Assembly: GCA_009599575.1 (NCBI GenBank)
Contig: VWND01000011.1
Location: 1-64,000 of the forward strand
Direction: 5' to 3'
DNA from: Blumeriella jaapii
Taxonomy: Eukaryota; Ascomycota; Leotiomycetes; Helotiales; Drepanopezizaceae
Length of the DNA: 64,000 nt
Shown: piece after piece, positions 11,004 to 22,899 of the stretch
Layout: each line of letters begins with the position of its first letter
How positions within the stretch are numbered: the stretch's first letter is position 1
Notes under the pieces: generated by a model
Told to the model about the DNA's origin: nothing
Databases searched by the model: none
What the model saw: only the letters and a program-made list of their open reading frames with translations
Position numbers and translations under genes: made by a program

Positions 11004-13448
11004 TAAATATATAAAAATCGGCGATCGTTTAATATTAACGTTTTAAAATAAAGCTTTTAGAATTTTTAAAACGAAAAATATTATTTAACTTTTAAAACCA
11101 ATAATCTTTTTTAGTTAAAAAACTAGCGGAAATAATATTAATAGTAAAATCTGGAACGAACGCTACGTTGTTAAAAATTATATTTTAAAGTTTTTTATTT
11201 TTTTTGCGAAAAACCTTTTTTATCAAACGACTTTTTTTTTTCGACGATTAAAAGATTTTGTATATTTGTATAAACGCTGTTAATAAAATTATTAATTTTT
11301 TTTGTAAAATCCTTCGATAAAAAAGTTTTTTTGTCGTTTATTAAATAAATTTTAAAGCAATTGTCAAAAAGAGTATTTTTTTGTTTAAAAAGTGATATTA
11401 ACCAGGTTTTAAAGCTAGAACGTTGATTCCGAAATGCTTTTTAATCGTATTAAGGTAAAAAAAACAGAAAATTGCGGTAAAAAAAAAACTTTTTTTAATC
11501 GTTTTTTAAAAATTGATTTTGGAATTTGTTTTAATTTGATTATTAAAATTCCAAGGATTTTATTAATTGCGATTATTTAAATACTTTTTTTATTTAAAGT
11601 TTTCAAAGCTTTTTTATAATTAAAAAACAGTTTTTTTCGTATTTCAGCGATTTTTTGCCTATTTGAAAAGTTAGAAAAAGTCTTTTTTTACGACGACTAT
11701 TTATTACGTACAAAAGTTTTTTACAATCGGTTGGAAAATAAAAATGGCGCTTTTTAGAAATGTCGTATAAATAATTATATTTTTTTTTTTCTTTTTTCTT
11801 TTTGCTTTTTTTTTTTTTTTTTCTACGATTTTTCGAAATATCGTTGTTTTCAGAATCGAAAAAAGAAATGGCAAAAACTCCGACCTTTCGGCCTGAATTA
11901 TCGAATTTTCGGTTATTTTTAAAAAAAGAAATTATAAAGCTCAGTTCGATTAAAATCTTTTTTATAAAAAGACCGGCAAATTCGTTTTTCAGATATTCAG
12001 CCTTTTTGCCGTTCGCTTATTATAAATTAATATATACGGCGATTGCGTCGAAAAAATCGGTAGCAGCGTAACGGCCATTTATATCAGAAATTTTGTATTC
12101 GACAGCTGCTTTATAAGCGGTTTGCCATTTTTTTATTTATTCGGTTATATTTATCTTTTCGCTGTACGCTTTGCGAAAAATGTTTTTATAATCAAATTTG
12201 ACGAAGCTAATTACGGAAAAATATGCAAAAGCAATATCTTTTTTCAGAATACGAACGAGTGTTTGGAATAACTTCTGCTTTTCTTCGTAGTATGGATTTT
12301 TAATTTTACGTATATTTTTATTTATTAAAGAATTTTTTTGCAAATTAATATAAAAAATGGCGTACGCTTTTTTATTATTAATAACGTTAATTTTCGATTA
12401 AGCAATTGCAAAGTTTATTAAACTGATTTTCATAATTAAAAAAACTTAGTCGAATAATTTCTGGTAAGCAGTAACGTACTTCTGTTATTTCTTAAGCTTT
12501 TTTAAATAATTTTTAAAAAAATAATCGATTTTATTTTTTAAATCGTCGAAAATCAGATTGGTTAGTCGAAGCTTGTCGGAGAGATTATTAATCGTAACGG
12601 CGGCTTTTTTTTTGCTTCGGTTATTCCGTTGTATTCGGCGTATTTTCGATCGTAATTTGCTTAGCGCTTTTTGTTTTTTTAATCGATAAACTAATATAAA
12701 AATTGTTTTTGTAATCGTTTATTAATAAAAAAGCGAAGTGGAAGGTCAGAATCGGTATAATCGAAAAAAAGAATTTCTGATCGATAAAATTTGTACGTTT
12801 TTAATTAAAAAATCTACGATTTTAGGTCGTAAAAAAAAACCTTTTTTTTCGTAGAAACCGATATATTGTTTTCGTTATAAAAGATCGATTGATTGGGTTA
12901 AAAAAAGTAAAAAAAAATAAAAATGAGATTTATAAATTGAAAAAATCGAAAAATTAATGTTTTCCGCATTTTTAATAGTTTTTTATCGATTCGTAGTTTT
13001 TTGCTAAATAAAGAAAACTTTGCAAAGTATAATCTTTTACGAATTTTTTTAACAATTCGAATGGATTAACCGGTGAAAGCTCTTAACGAGTCTTTTAGCG
13101 TATGCATTGCAAAAAAAAACTTATTAATTAGCTCCGGGGCTTATAACTATCGTGCATAGCCGAATAATCGGTAAAAACTTTTACCGAAGGCTGTAACGAA
13201 TAAATTATATGCAATAAAATATTACTTGTATTGTTTTAAATCTGATTGGCTAGCTTTTCGCAGAAAACGAAAGATTCGGGCTCGCTTAGTCAATCGCTCG
13301 GAAAAACTAGTTTCCGAGAAGGCTCGTTATCACGTGACTACGAGCCTTTCCGAGCTCCAGAAACATCTAACTACTGAAAGCGTACAGGAAAAATAAATCT
13401 GGAACAAAAGAAATGAAAGGAAATAAAGGAATGTAAATATAGCGCAAC
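11004..13448 (-). mobile_element. Ty1/copia retrotransposon, right (5', gag) part, RIP-degraded
   Basis: This continues the copia element interrupted by Gypsy-1. At about 12350-11830 the minus strand encodes a copia Gag-like stretch: FRKAYSEKINITE, then a RIP stop, then KKWQTAYKAAVEYKIS, then RYAATDFFDAI. This resembles the W-x-x-AY-x-A ... DFL-A core of fungal copia Gag. The 5' LTR must lie at about 12.4-13.4 kb but I could not fix its borders. Between 13260 and 13370 the sequence is less AT-rich and holds a short palindrome around ACTAGT (about 13289-13310) and a CACGTG box, which would suit an LTR or promoter. Confidence 0.65.
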
Positions 13449-13822
13449 ACTGGCTGAAAGCGTATTCCGAAGGTTTGAATTCGTACGATTATTTGAATAG
13501 CGACGTATTAATAAATAAAAACTTAAAGGCGCGCTTTTTTCGAACAGGAAAATAATATAACGACTCACTTTTTTATTACCTTTCGTATTACCCTAGCAAC
13601 TGCGTATAGCTGCAAACTTTTTAGTCTTTTAATAAATTTCTTATTAATTGTGGAAACTATTAATTTATATAAAACACTTTTTTTTTAGCACCTCTGCTTT
13701 TTGCAATTATTAATTTTAAATCAATATTTTTGTAACAAAACCAAAGGCTCGTTTCTTATACTATATAAACACGGCGACCAGTTGACTGATCTCCCAGCCC
13801 TCCGACTGATTAGATCGTCACA
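13449..13822 (+). mobile_element. truncated 3' end of a Gypsy-2 element with its LTR
   Basis: From 13449 the sequence matches the last pol codons of the large nested gypsy elements at 58.3 and 60.0 kb (TGGCTGAAAGCGTATTCCGA, then the polypurine tract). It then matches their LTR from 13556 to 13822 (267 bp). Sequence left of 13449 does not match, so the copy is 5'-truncated. The LTR is the short, single-unit form. Confidence 0.8.
13556..13822 (+). repeat. Gypsy-2 family LTR (267 bp)
   Basis: It starts TATAACGACTC, where other copies have TGTGACGA or TATGACGA. It ends GACTGATTAGATCGTCACA. It aligns throughout with the LTRs at 47519, 52258, 58398 and 60117. Confidence 0.85.
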
Positions 13823-13868
13823 ATTAGATCGTCAAAATCTCAGCCCTTCGACTAATTAGATCGTTACA
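13823..13868 (+). repeat. additional Gypsy-2 LTR tails in tandem
   Basis: Just after the LTR at 13556-13822 there is ATTAGATCGTCA (13823-13834) and then a second copy of the LTR tail, CAGCCCTTCGACTAATTAGA continuing to 13868. These look like remnants of earlier insertions of the same family, overlapped by later events. Confidence 0.6.
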
Positions 13869-13943
13869 AAAGGTTAGTAAAAGATTTGCATTTACTACGG
13901 GGTTTTAAATGAAAAGTGTCGCGAACTCTAAAAAACATTATAT

Positions 13944-14210
13944 TGTAAAAGTAGGTAGGAAAACCAGACTGATACGGCCACATATCGGTGGGTAAAATAG
14001 TTTAGGGAATCCCTAGAAAAGACTGAAAAAAGGAAAAGAAAAATAAATAAAAGTATAAATTAAACTGCGTACTTATAATACTATCTAAAAGGGTGCTTTG
14101 CTTTTATATCTGTTGAAGGTAGTTAATAGCAAAAAGTCTCGGAGGGGTCCATGCTTCGACCATAACTAAAATTATCAACTTTTATTAATACAAAATATTA
14201 CCGTTTTACA
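13944..14210 (-). repeat. Gypsy-3 LTR, left copy
   Basis: It begins TGTAAAAGTAGGTAGG and ends ACCGTTTTACA. It matches 24948-25214 over its full length, including the block AAGTCTCGGAGGGGTCCATG near its right end. Confidence 0.85.
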
Positions 14211-17200
14211 TTCTGTCCTAAATAATATACATAATCGTTTTTAACTACGATTAAAAAAAAACATAACTTTAATAAATGCAATTTAATTTATTTCATATGA
14301 TTTAAAAATCAATTAATTAAAAGCCGAATTTTTTAGTTTTATATTTTTTCGGTCTTTTAATTCGTTCTTAGCCTTTTTGCTATTGGCTTTTGCGAAGGAA
14401 TAGCGTTTCGCTTATCGTTTAAATCACTTTGTTTATTTTGCTCTTTTAAAAAATAATTCGATAAAATATCAGCCGAAGTATCGTTTAGATTTACGAACGT
14501 TCTGATAGCTTTTTCGTCGATAATATTATTAAATATCGCCGCCACGAATGCTTTTCACGACTTTTTTCCGTAAATAATAAATTTTAACTTTTAAACGTAG
14601 TCCTACGCTTTGCAAAAAGCGCTGAAAAATCTTATATTAAAATCGTGGAAATAATCGACTAGTTCGTCGTAATTAAAACCAATTAACGCTTTTGCTTCGC
14701 GTAAAACTGATAAATCGGACCACGGTTGTTTACCGACGAATACTTTTAAAAAGGCTTCGAAACTTGTAAAAAAGATTATTCCACGAAATGGTTCGGAAAT
14801 AATCGTTTGCAATCGAAATTACCGAAAATATTGTAATTGCTTTCGCCGTAATATAAATAATATCAGATTGCTTATCGGATTATCGTTTTCGAAATAATTT
14901 CTATATTTTTGCGCCGTGTAATTGTTCGAATAAACCAGTATTGCGCCGTCGGTTTTTTGAGTTCTGAATCTAACGAAAACTTTTTGCTTAGTCGAAAAGC
15001 TGACAAAAGTTATTTTATTTTTTATTCCGTAGCTTTCGATTTCGTAGTCCGATAAAATAGCCGAGGCTATTATTTTAAACGCGCTGAAATATAAAAAAGC
15101 TAGGCTTTTTTAAATAGTTAATTAGTTTAGCGTCGTAATATAATTGCAGATAAATTTCGATTATTTCCGAGTTATATGCAAATGCAAACAGAACGTAATA
15201 GTCGAAAATGGCGTCGGTAAAGTTTTCGATTTTTTTTTTTTTTTAAAAATCGGCGATATCGAACTTTATAATTATAATACGGTCGGAGCCAGCGAAATTT
15301 AAAACGATCGGAACGTTAAAATATGCTACGAAGCGGCAGTTTCCGGAATTTCGAATAATCAAAGCAGCGAAGTAAAAGCCGGGATGCATTTTAAAAGCTT
15401 ATTAAATAAAATTGTAAAATATATTAGCAAAAAAAATTATAAGCGCTTTTTGGATTTTAATCAGTCGGAAATAATGCTTATATATAGCTATTTTTTTTTT
15501 TATAAAATACAACAATAGCTTGTTTTTTCCGTTGTGAAACCTTACGTAATTAACGAATTCGCAGCTTAATTTAAATAAACTTTAAAATACACTTTCGGTC
15601 GAAAAGCCAGAAAAATCGGCTTTTGAAAATACTCGTTGCTTTTATTTTTCTACGTTTTAATCGAGCTTTATAATCGCGTTAAAAGTCTTAGAATTTGTTT
15701 TAAAATTTGCGTAGCCCAAATAAACCTTAATACGCGCTTAAATAATTTTCGCAGTTTTTCGTCGAAACATAAATTAATTATTAAAATTAATTTCGAATAC
15801 GTCGTAATCCGAATTTTTAATAACAGCGAACCGATTAGCGAAGCCGATAACGTTAATTTTTTTTATAATTAAATCGCAGTACGCCGCGTAACAGCGCATA
15901 TAAAAATAGCAAAACTTGCCGTTTTTTCTGGCGTTGATATTATTCGTAAAAACGAAATTAAAAAATCGAAGTTTTTCAACGAAAAAAAGCTCGAATAAAA
16001 ACGGGTTACCGTTTTTAAAAGTTTTTTTTATTTGCTTTGGCGTATTATACTTACAATTTTCCGAAAAAAGCTTGGTTTAGTTTTCGTTCGAAGCAAAAAA
16101 GAAAAAGCTGACGGATTTATTTGATTTTTATATAAAAATATCGAAATAAAACTTTTAAATCGTTTCGTTATCGAAAGCGAAAGTTTTAAATAAATTAATT
16201 TAATTTTATGTTTTTTATATAATTTTTTTCGCGATAACTTCGATATTTTTTTCTAAGCTTTTTCGGTCGAAACATATAATAATCGAGATTTTAAATGCTT
16301 TTATCAGAATCTGGAATATTAACGGTTCGACGTTTTTAAACGCAGCAAGCGTTTTTGGTATTTGCGTATTTAATTTCGAAAAATCAAATTTAAAATCGTT
16401 TGGCTTTTTTCTTTTCGAAATGCTAAAATCTTTTAAATCTGATTTTGTAAAATCGTCGCGTTTTCTATTGATTAGCTTAAAGCTTATAATTCGGCGTTGA
16501 TTTTCGGTTGTTTTTATTCGCGATGTCTTTTTTGCTAACGACGCGAATAATTTTTTTTTTCGAATAAAAAAAGTTTCGAAAATGTCGGCGCGCTTTTTTA
16601 CGTTTTTTGTTTTTATTTTTTCCGGAATCGTTTTTATAAGTATAATAAGCTTTTTGTATTCGAATAGGCGGTTGTTTGCTATTACGCTTTTGATTTCGTT
16701 TTCTGATTCGTTTTCGATAATTAAAAATAAAGGTCGCTGAATTGTTTTAGCTGCTTTAAAAATATTAGTTATTACCGCGTGTGTTTTTTCGAATTAAACG
16801 AAAATAATATTAGCTTTTTCGTTTTTTTCGTCGTCGTAGATTTGAAATATCGGAATAGCGTCGTTTTTTTTCTTCGGTATAAAAATGCCGCATTTAACGA
16901 TATTTAATTTTTTGCTTTAAAAAAAAGTTAAACTTAAAGTTTCGCAATCGACTAAAACTTTTTTTAGCGATTGCATAGCGTCGTTGATTAATTTACAAAT
17001 AGCTGTAGAAAAGCTTATAAATCTGCGGGCTTTTGGATTATTAGTTTTCAGGGCTTGCGTTTTAAAAATATAAGCGTTTAATACCCAAACTTTTTTTTTA
17101 ATAAAGGTAATAGTTTCGAAAAAGCGAGCGAGGTGCCGAAGTGGAATAATACCGGTAATTTTGCTAAGAACGTATTTTTAAATATTTTTTTTTCGTTGAT

Positions 17201-17700
17201 TTGGCAGAAAACGCAAAACCCGGTCTGTTATTTTTTTTTTATTATTTCGAGCTTTTTTTGCTTCGGCGAAAGCTTTAAAACGTTATCGTAGTTTAGCAGG
17301 AATTTATCGTAATTAAAACCTTTGCGAACGAATTCAGCTTTAACAAAGCTTTCGTAGTCGAGCAGAAATTCGTTAACGTTTTCAGTTATTATATCGAGTT
17401 GTTTTATAAACGTTTTCATAAAAGCAACTTATTAGTTTAAAATAGCGGCATTGTATATTTATTTAAATTCGGAAAGATTGCGTATAATAATTCCGTTTCA
17501 AAATAAATTAAAAATAAATTTGCTAGGTTTGGCAACGCTTTGCTTAGGAAACGATATAATATCGATGGGTTTGTTAATCAAAAAGGATATATTGTATTTA
17601 TTAAAAAATAAATAAAAAAAAATACGAAAATTATAAAATATTTGTATTTAAAAGTTACGGGAATCCGTATGCTATTTTTTTAATAAATTATAATTGTTTA
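14211..17700. other. Gypsy-3 segment beyond integrase, content unrecognised
   Basis: About 3.5 kb separate the integrase end from the 3' LTR. Both strands have short open stretches: minus at 14357-14545, 14603-14812 and 17228-17419, and plus at 15636-15872. On the minus strand, 17220-17100 continues fairly coherently with CVFCQIN and then LPVLFHFGTS. I recognise no domain. It may be an extra element gene, a captured host fragment or another decayed insertion. Confidence 0.4.
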
Positions 17701-18112
17701 AATAAGCATCCGTTTAAAACAACGAAAATAGTAAATAATACAGAAAGTAGCAAATAATAAAATGTATAAAAAATAGCTTTCGTAAAATATGCGAATAATA
17801 TAAATGTATCAGATGTGCGGCTCAAATATATACAAAGCTTTTGTTTTGGTAAACAAAAATATAATTAAACAAAAAAAAGTACAGCAGATATTTTAAATAA
17901 TATAAAAAAAGGTTTTAAAAATAAACAGTTTGTATACAAAGCAAAGCAAAACAAAAACAGTAAAATAGTATATAATAAAAAAAAAACAATAGATAATAAA
18001 AACAATAAAATAATTAATAAACAATCTTATAAGCACCTTTTTCCTTTTTTGTTATAAATGGAATTACGATTTAAACTATGGTTTCAGCAGCGGGGTTATC
18101 GTTCGGCTGTTT

Positions 18113-18427
18113 TCAGACCTTTCTAAAGGATTTTTTTTTTTTAGAAACATAATCGCTTTGGTCGGAATCGTCGTCGGAATCGTTGGAATCGGAATCGCTA
18201 TTTAAATTAAAATCCAAAAAATAAATTTGCTGGTTTTTTCTGTAAAATCGTTTTAATCGATTAGCGGCGAACGTTTTTTTTAGTTTTGTTTTATCGAATT
18301 TCGTAAACTTATAATAACTTTTATTTAATTCGGCCTTGCATACTTCGTAAAATCCGAGCCATTTATAATTAAGCTTAATATCGGCCGATTTATTAATAAC
18401 GCGCTGAACGTCGTAAATTAAAACCAA
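18113..18427 (-). pseudogene. Gypsy-3 integrase C-terminal region
   Basis: This 104-residue minus frame reads VLIYDVQRVINKSADIKLN, then YKWLGFYEVCKAEL, then TFAANRLKRFYRK, and ends in an acidic Ser/Asp tail. It matches the usual fungal gypsy integrase C-terminus (GDLVLLYDxQR ... YKWLGPYRV ... TFAxNRLKRF). It is unusually intact compared with the rest of the element. Confidence 0.75.
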
Positions 18428-18499
18428 ATTTCTTTTTTTAATTAACGTTTTTTTAAAACTTTGGTTTTATTTTAAACTTTTTTAGCCGCTTTTTTATAT

Positions 18500-19400
18500 T
18501 TTTTTTTTTTTAGAATTATTTTTTTTATATTTATATCGCGGTAATCGAGCTGCTTAAATTTTATTACTAATAAATCAGCTTTCGTTTTTATTTTGATTAC
18601 GTTATAAAGCTTTTACACAAGCCATTTTGTTTTCAGAAATAATCGAGCGTTTTTGCCGTATTAAATGAAAAATAAAATTATTCCAATGAAAGCGTATATA
18701 CATATGCGCATAATAAAAAGCATTTCCGAGAATTTCCGCGATTAACGCTTATAACTTTTTCGAATAGCTTTTAAAAATCCGTCAAAAATATTCTTATAGC
18801 CTCGTTTCACGAAGCCGTTGCTTTTTAAATTGTAGGCTGAGATTTAAATACGCTGAATACCGTATTTTTTTATAAAGGTTTCGATAACGCTTTTATTTTC
18901 GAATTTATTATCGACGTTTAATTTGCTAAACAAACCGTATCGATATACAACGTTTTTTTAAAAAAAGGTCGCTATAGCTTCGGAAATAGCGTTTCGGAAA
19001 AATCGCTTTTTAAGCTATTCAAATAAATCGTTAATAACGAATACGAAGCATATATAACCGCGATCGGTGGTTAATACGCGTATAATATCGAAATTGATTT
19101 TCTTTTAAACTTTAAAAAACTACGTCGGATATAATAGATTCTTTTTTCGGCCAAGCTTTCGTTTTTAATAAGAAATGCAACTTTTAACGAAAGCTTTGCA
19201 ATTTTCGAAGCATTTTTTCTATCAGAAATCGTTTTTGGTTCGGTAATAAATGGTTTTAGCTTTTTTATAAAATATTTTTTCGTAAGTTTTTTTTATAATT
19301 TAAAACTTATTAGCTTTATTATTTATTACTAAGCGTTTTTAATATATATTGTTTTTTATTTTGTATAGTTTTTTGTCGGCTAAAATATAATCGAAAGCCT
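18500..19400 (-). pseudogene. Gypsy-3 integrase catalytic core, degraded
   Basis: At about 19090-19000 the minus strand reads RVLTTDRGYICFVFVINDLF and then KKRFFRNAISEAIA. This resembles the second-aspartate region of integrase (VLTTDNGGYxxSxVINDLFEWLKxRF). It lies between the reverse transcriptase region and the integrase C-terminus, as expected. Confidence 0.65.
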
Positions 19401-19561
19401 GGTTTTTAAATAATTTAAACTAATAGTTCGGCACGTTAAATAATTTAAATAAAATAATTAAGTAATATGCGATTAAATAAAAGTCTTCGGTTTTATAATT
19501 ATCGATTAAAAGTTTATTTTTTTTATTAATCGGCTTATTCCGATCGTTTTCGGTTAAATCC

Positions 19562-19658
19562 ATTCGCGGTGCTAGCCGAAATAATAACGCGAATGCTTTT
19601 TCGGTCCGAGAATTGATATTTTTTATTCGCGGTGCCAGCCGAAATAGCAACGCGAATG
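19562..19658. repeat. two direct copies of a 34-nt stem-loop motif
   Basis: At 19562-19595 and 19625-19658 there is a 34-nt unit with arms ATTCGCG and CGCGAAT(G) around a loop beginning GTGCYAGCCGAAAT. The two copies differ by three bases. A third, looser copy with the same arms is at 21571-21604. Related sequence also occurs in the Gypsy-2 elements near 50045 and 54731. Confidence 0.7.
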
Positions 19659-19999
19659 GTTTTGGTTTTATAAAACCCAAAGCGCAAATAGCGAAGCAGC
19701 CGATTTCGTTAGCGATTTATTCGTTAATATTTTATTCGTTTATTCAGCGAAATCAAACGGATAAAAGCGTTTTCGTTTCGAAAAGCCGTTTGCCGCTGTA
19801 TTAATTATTCTTTTAATATGCCTGATTTCGAAATTTATAAATCGCATTCAAGCTATTTAATTAATAACGAATGCTTTTGGCAAATTATTGGTTTTTTTAT
19901 TTAATTAGTCGATAAAAATTTTTGCGTTTGTTTTCAAAATGAAATATACGCCGTATAATTCGCTTTTTATTTTTTTTATTATTTTAAAAGCGCTTCGGC

Positions 20000-21500
20000 A
20001 TTTTCGTTTAATAGCATCGTAACGTATTTCCGCGAAAAATTATAAGCCGTTTTCGAATCGTAAAAAATGCCGTTTTTTATTTTTATCGATTTATTATAAT
20101 ACAGCTTTTCAACCGAAAATATTAGCGTCGATAATCAAAATGATTTCTTTTGCGTCTGGGCTATAATCGATTCGCATAAACGATAAAGCCGATAAAAAGT
20201 CGTTTTTAAAAACTTTTATAATTTTGCTTTGTTTTTCTTTTTAAACAAAATCGATTTTTTTTTTTATCGTGGCGTAAATAAATGCAACTTTTTAAAAAAA
20301 GTTTTTAATTCAATTGCGATAATAAATCACAACGCCAATAAAAGCTTTGGCTTCGGTAATATTTTTATATCTTTTTTATTTACAAATCTTTTTAATTTTT
20401 TTTCGTTAAAAATGGCGGCCAGCGCTGTTAATTATATAACCGACGATATTTATTTCGGATATGCAAAATTTTAATCGAAGGCTAATAATAGCTTTGGCTT
20501 TTTCGAAGCAAATTATAATTTTATCGATATTTTAAATATGTTTTATTATATAACGTCGAATTTCAAAAAGGATTTTTTTATTATTATAATATAATTTGGG
20601 ATCTTTTATTCCAACGTCGTTAACGTATAAAAAAGCGATGTCAGGAATGCAAATCATAAGAATTTTATATACGACTTTTACGAATTAAACGACTAAATTG
20701 ATGGTTTTTATAAGTATTTTGGTTATACGCAGCAAACCGATCGAAGTTTAAATTGCCGTTATATTTCGAAATCGTAAGTTAAGTATTAAATAGTTATAGC
20801 CGAAAAACAAATCGAAAAAAAAAACGATCGTTAGCTTTGCGAATTCGTTTGAAAATTAATCGACGTTAAATAGCACGTTAGCGTTTTGTATTATTATTTT
20901 GTTTATTTCAACGATTGCGATAATAAATTTGTAAATGCTTTTTTTTTTTTTCGCAACGATAAATCATTTGTTTTTGTATAAGCCGTGGCAAAATTCGAGG
21001 ATTTTTTGCTTAATTCGTTTTTTTAGCATTTCGACTATTTTATTTTGAAAAGCTTTAAAAACTGAAAAGGTTTTTTTTTGCTAGGCTTCGTAAAATACGA
21101 TTTTAATATCGATATAAGGCGTAACGTTAAAATTGAATTGGCTTATTTCGGTAAAATCGAAGGTTATAGCTTTTTTTCGGTTTCGTAAAACTTCGTATAA
21201 AACTTTTTTTTTTTTTGATAAAAATTGGATTCCGATTGCTAAATTATTAAATCGTTTTTTTATAAATCGGCTGCCAGATAATAAACTGGAAAATCGGCCG
21301 GTAATAAATCTTTCGAATTCGCTAATAACTGATTAAAATAGTTTTATTATTTTATTTTTTTCAAATCAATCGTTTATTTTTTCGAAAATATTTTTATCGG
21401 ATTCGCTAAGATTTACGGATCGTATTTTATTAGCCTTGCGTTTGTAAAAAATGCTGATATTAATATAAAAAAATAAAATATATGGGTCGGGTTTATTTAA
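20000..21500 (-). pseudogene. Gypsy-3 reverse transcriptase region, degraded
   Basis: At about 20650-20590 the minus strand reads LYVNDVGIKDPKLYY. This corresponds to the YVDD box of gypsy elements of the type that read DDVGIKGPKTxY. The first catalytic Asp is now Asn, a G-to-A change of the RIP kind. Surrounding reading is heavily interrupted. Confidence 0.7.
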
Positions 21501-21879
21501 TACGAAAACAAAATCTTCGGAATTCTTATTCTCGAATTAATAGCCAAAAATGTTAATATTGGCCAATTTTATTCGCGGTGCTATTTCGATTAATAACGCG
21601 AATGCTTTTAACCGAGTATTTTCCAAGTTTTATTATAGCTCAGCGTTTGTTTTAAGATTAAAGCCGGTTATTCGTTTTTTAATAAAACGTCGATTAAAAA
21701 AACTTTATCGCCGACGACGATGATTTGACTTTGGAAAATCGGTTTTAATTTCAGAAAAAAACTTTTATTTGGCCGTTTTCGATATATTTAAAACTGACGA
21801 AACTTTCCAAGATTCAAAATATTTTAAAAATAATAAAATAGAAGTATTTTTTTATTATTAAAAAATCTTTATAAATAAT

Positions 21880-22130
21880 AATACTTTCAACGTCGACTTT
21901 TATATTTCGTATAATTTTATTAAATTCAATCGTATTTTTATTAACGATGGTATAAATCATTCGCTTATCGATGATAATCGGAATATTATTGGCTTCGGCT
22001 GTTTTTTAGTTTATATAATTAACTTCGGCTCCATTATCGAATAAAGCGAAAGCGGTCGTACTTTTTTCGAATATTGTTTTTATCTTTGGCGCTTTTATAG
22101 CCGTGTAAAAGCAGTTTCGTCGTTTTGATT
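21880..22130 (-). pseudogene. Gypsy-3 aspartic protease, degraded
   Basis: The minus-strand reading at about 22060-22000 gives KSTTAFALFDNGAEVNYIN, equivalent to the retropepsin active site (ALIDSGAEVNFI). The Ser of DSG has become Asn. It sits upstream of reverse transcriptase in minus-strand order. Confidence 0.7.
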
Positions 22131-22899
22131 TTTAGATTTTTATAGCGAAAACCAAAAAGCTGATTTTTTTCGAAGATTTTTTCTTATCGGCTAAATTGAT
22201 TGCGGTATTGTAAATTTCTTTTTGATCTTTTTTCAATTTAAAATCGTTTTTTTTTCGAATGATTTTAATTTTCTCGTTTCTTTTTAATGCAAAGATTTAT
22301 TTATTAATAATTTTGTCGAATCTTCCTTTTATATTAAATAAGTCGCTGAATTTCAATTTAATTTTTTGTTTTATAATTCGTTTAATAGTTTTGTCGACGG
22401 CTTCGAGGCTAATATATTTATCGATTTATTTCTCGTTTCGCATTAATAATAGGCGCTTAAAAGCTGGTATTTTTTAAATGATTTAAACCGGAATGTTAAT
22501 ATCGATATTTTTTATATCGTCGTCAATTTCTTTTATTATAAACGTTTTTCTAATGGTTTTATCGGTTTTTTTTCGAATTTCAAAATCTTTTTTCTTTTCG
22601 ATCCTGACGTTTTTTTTTATACCAATTGATTTAACGAATAAAACAGAAGCATTTTGCTTTTTTATAATTCGTTGGCTTAATTATATAGCTATAATATTTG
22701 CAAATGCGATATTTGCATTAATAATATATATATTTGTTTTTTATTTATATATTTAAACTTTACTTACACTTAGAATAGAAGTTTTTTTTTTAATTAGTAC
22801 GCCTTTTGAAATATTTTTTTTTTTATTAATAAAAATCGTTTTTATATTTTTTCTGTTTTCTAAACAATCGTTTTATTTCGTACTTTTCATTTTTAAGCG

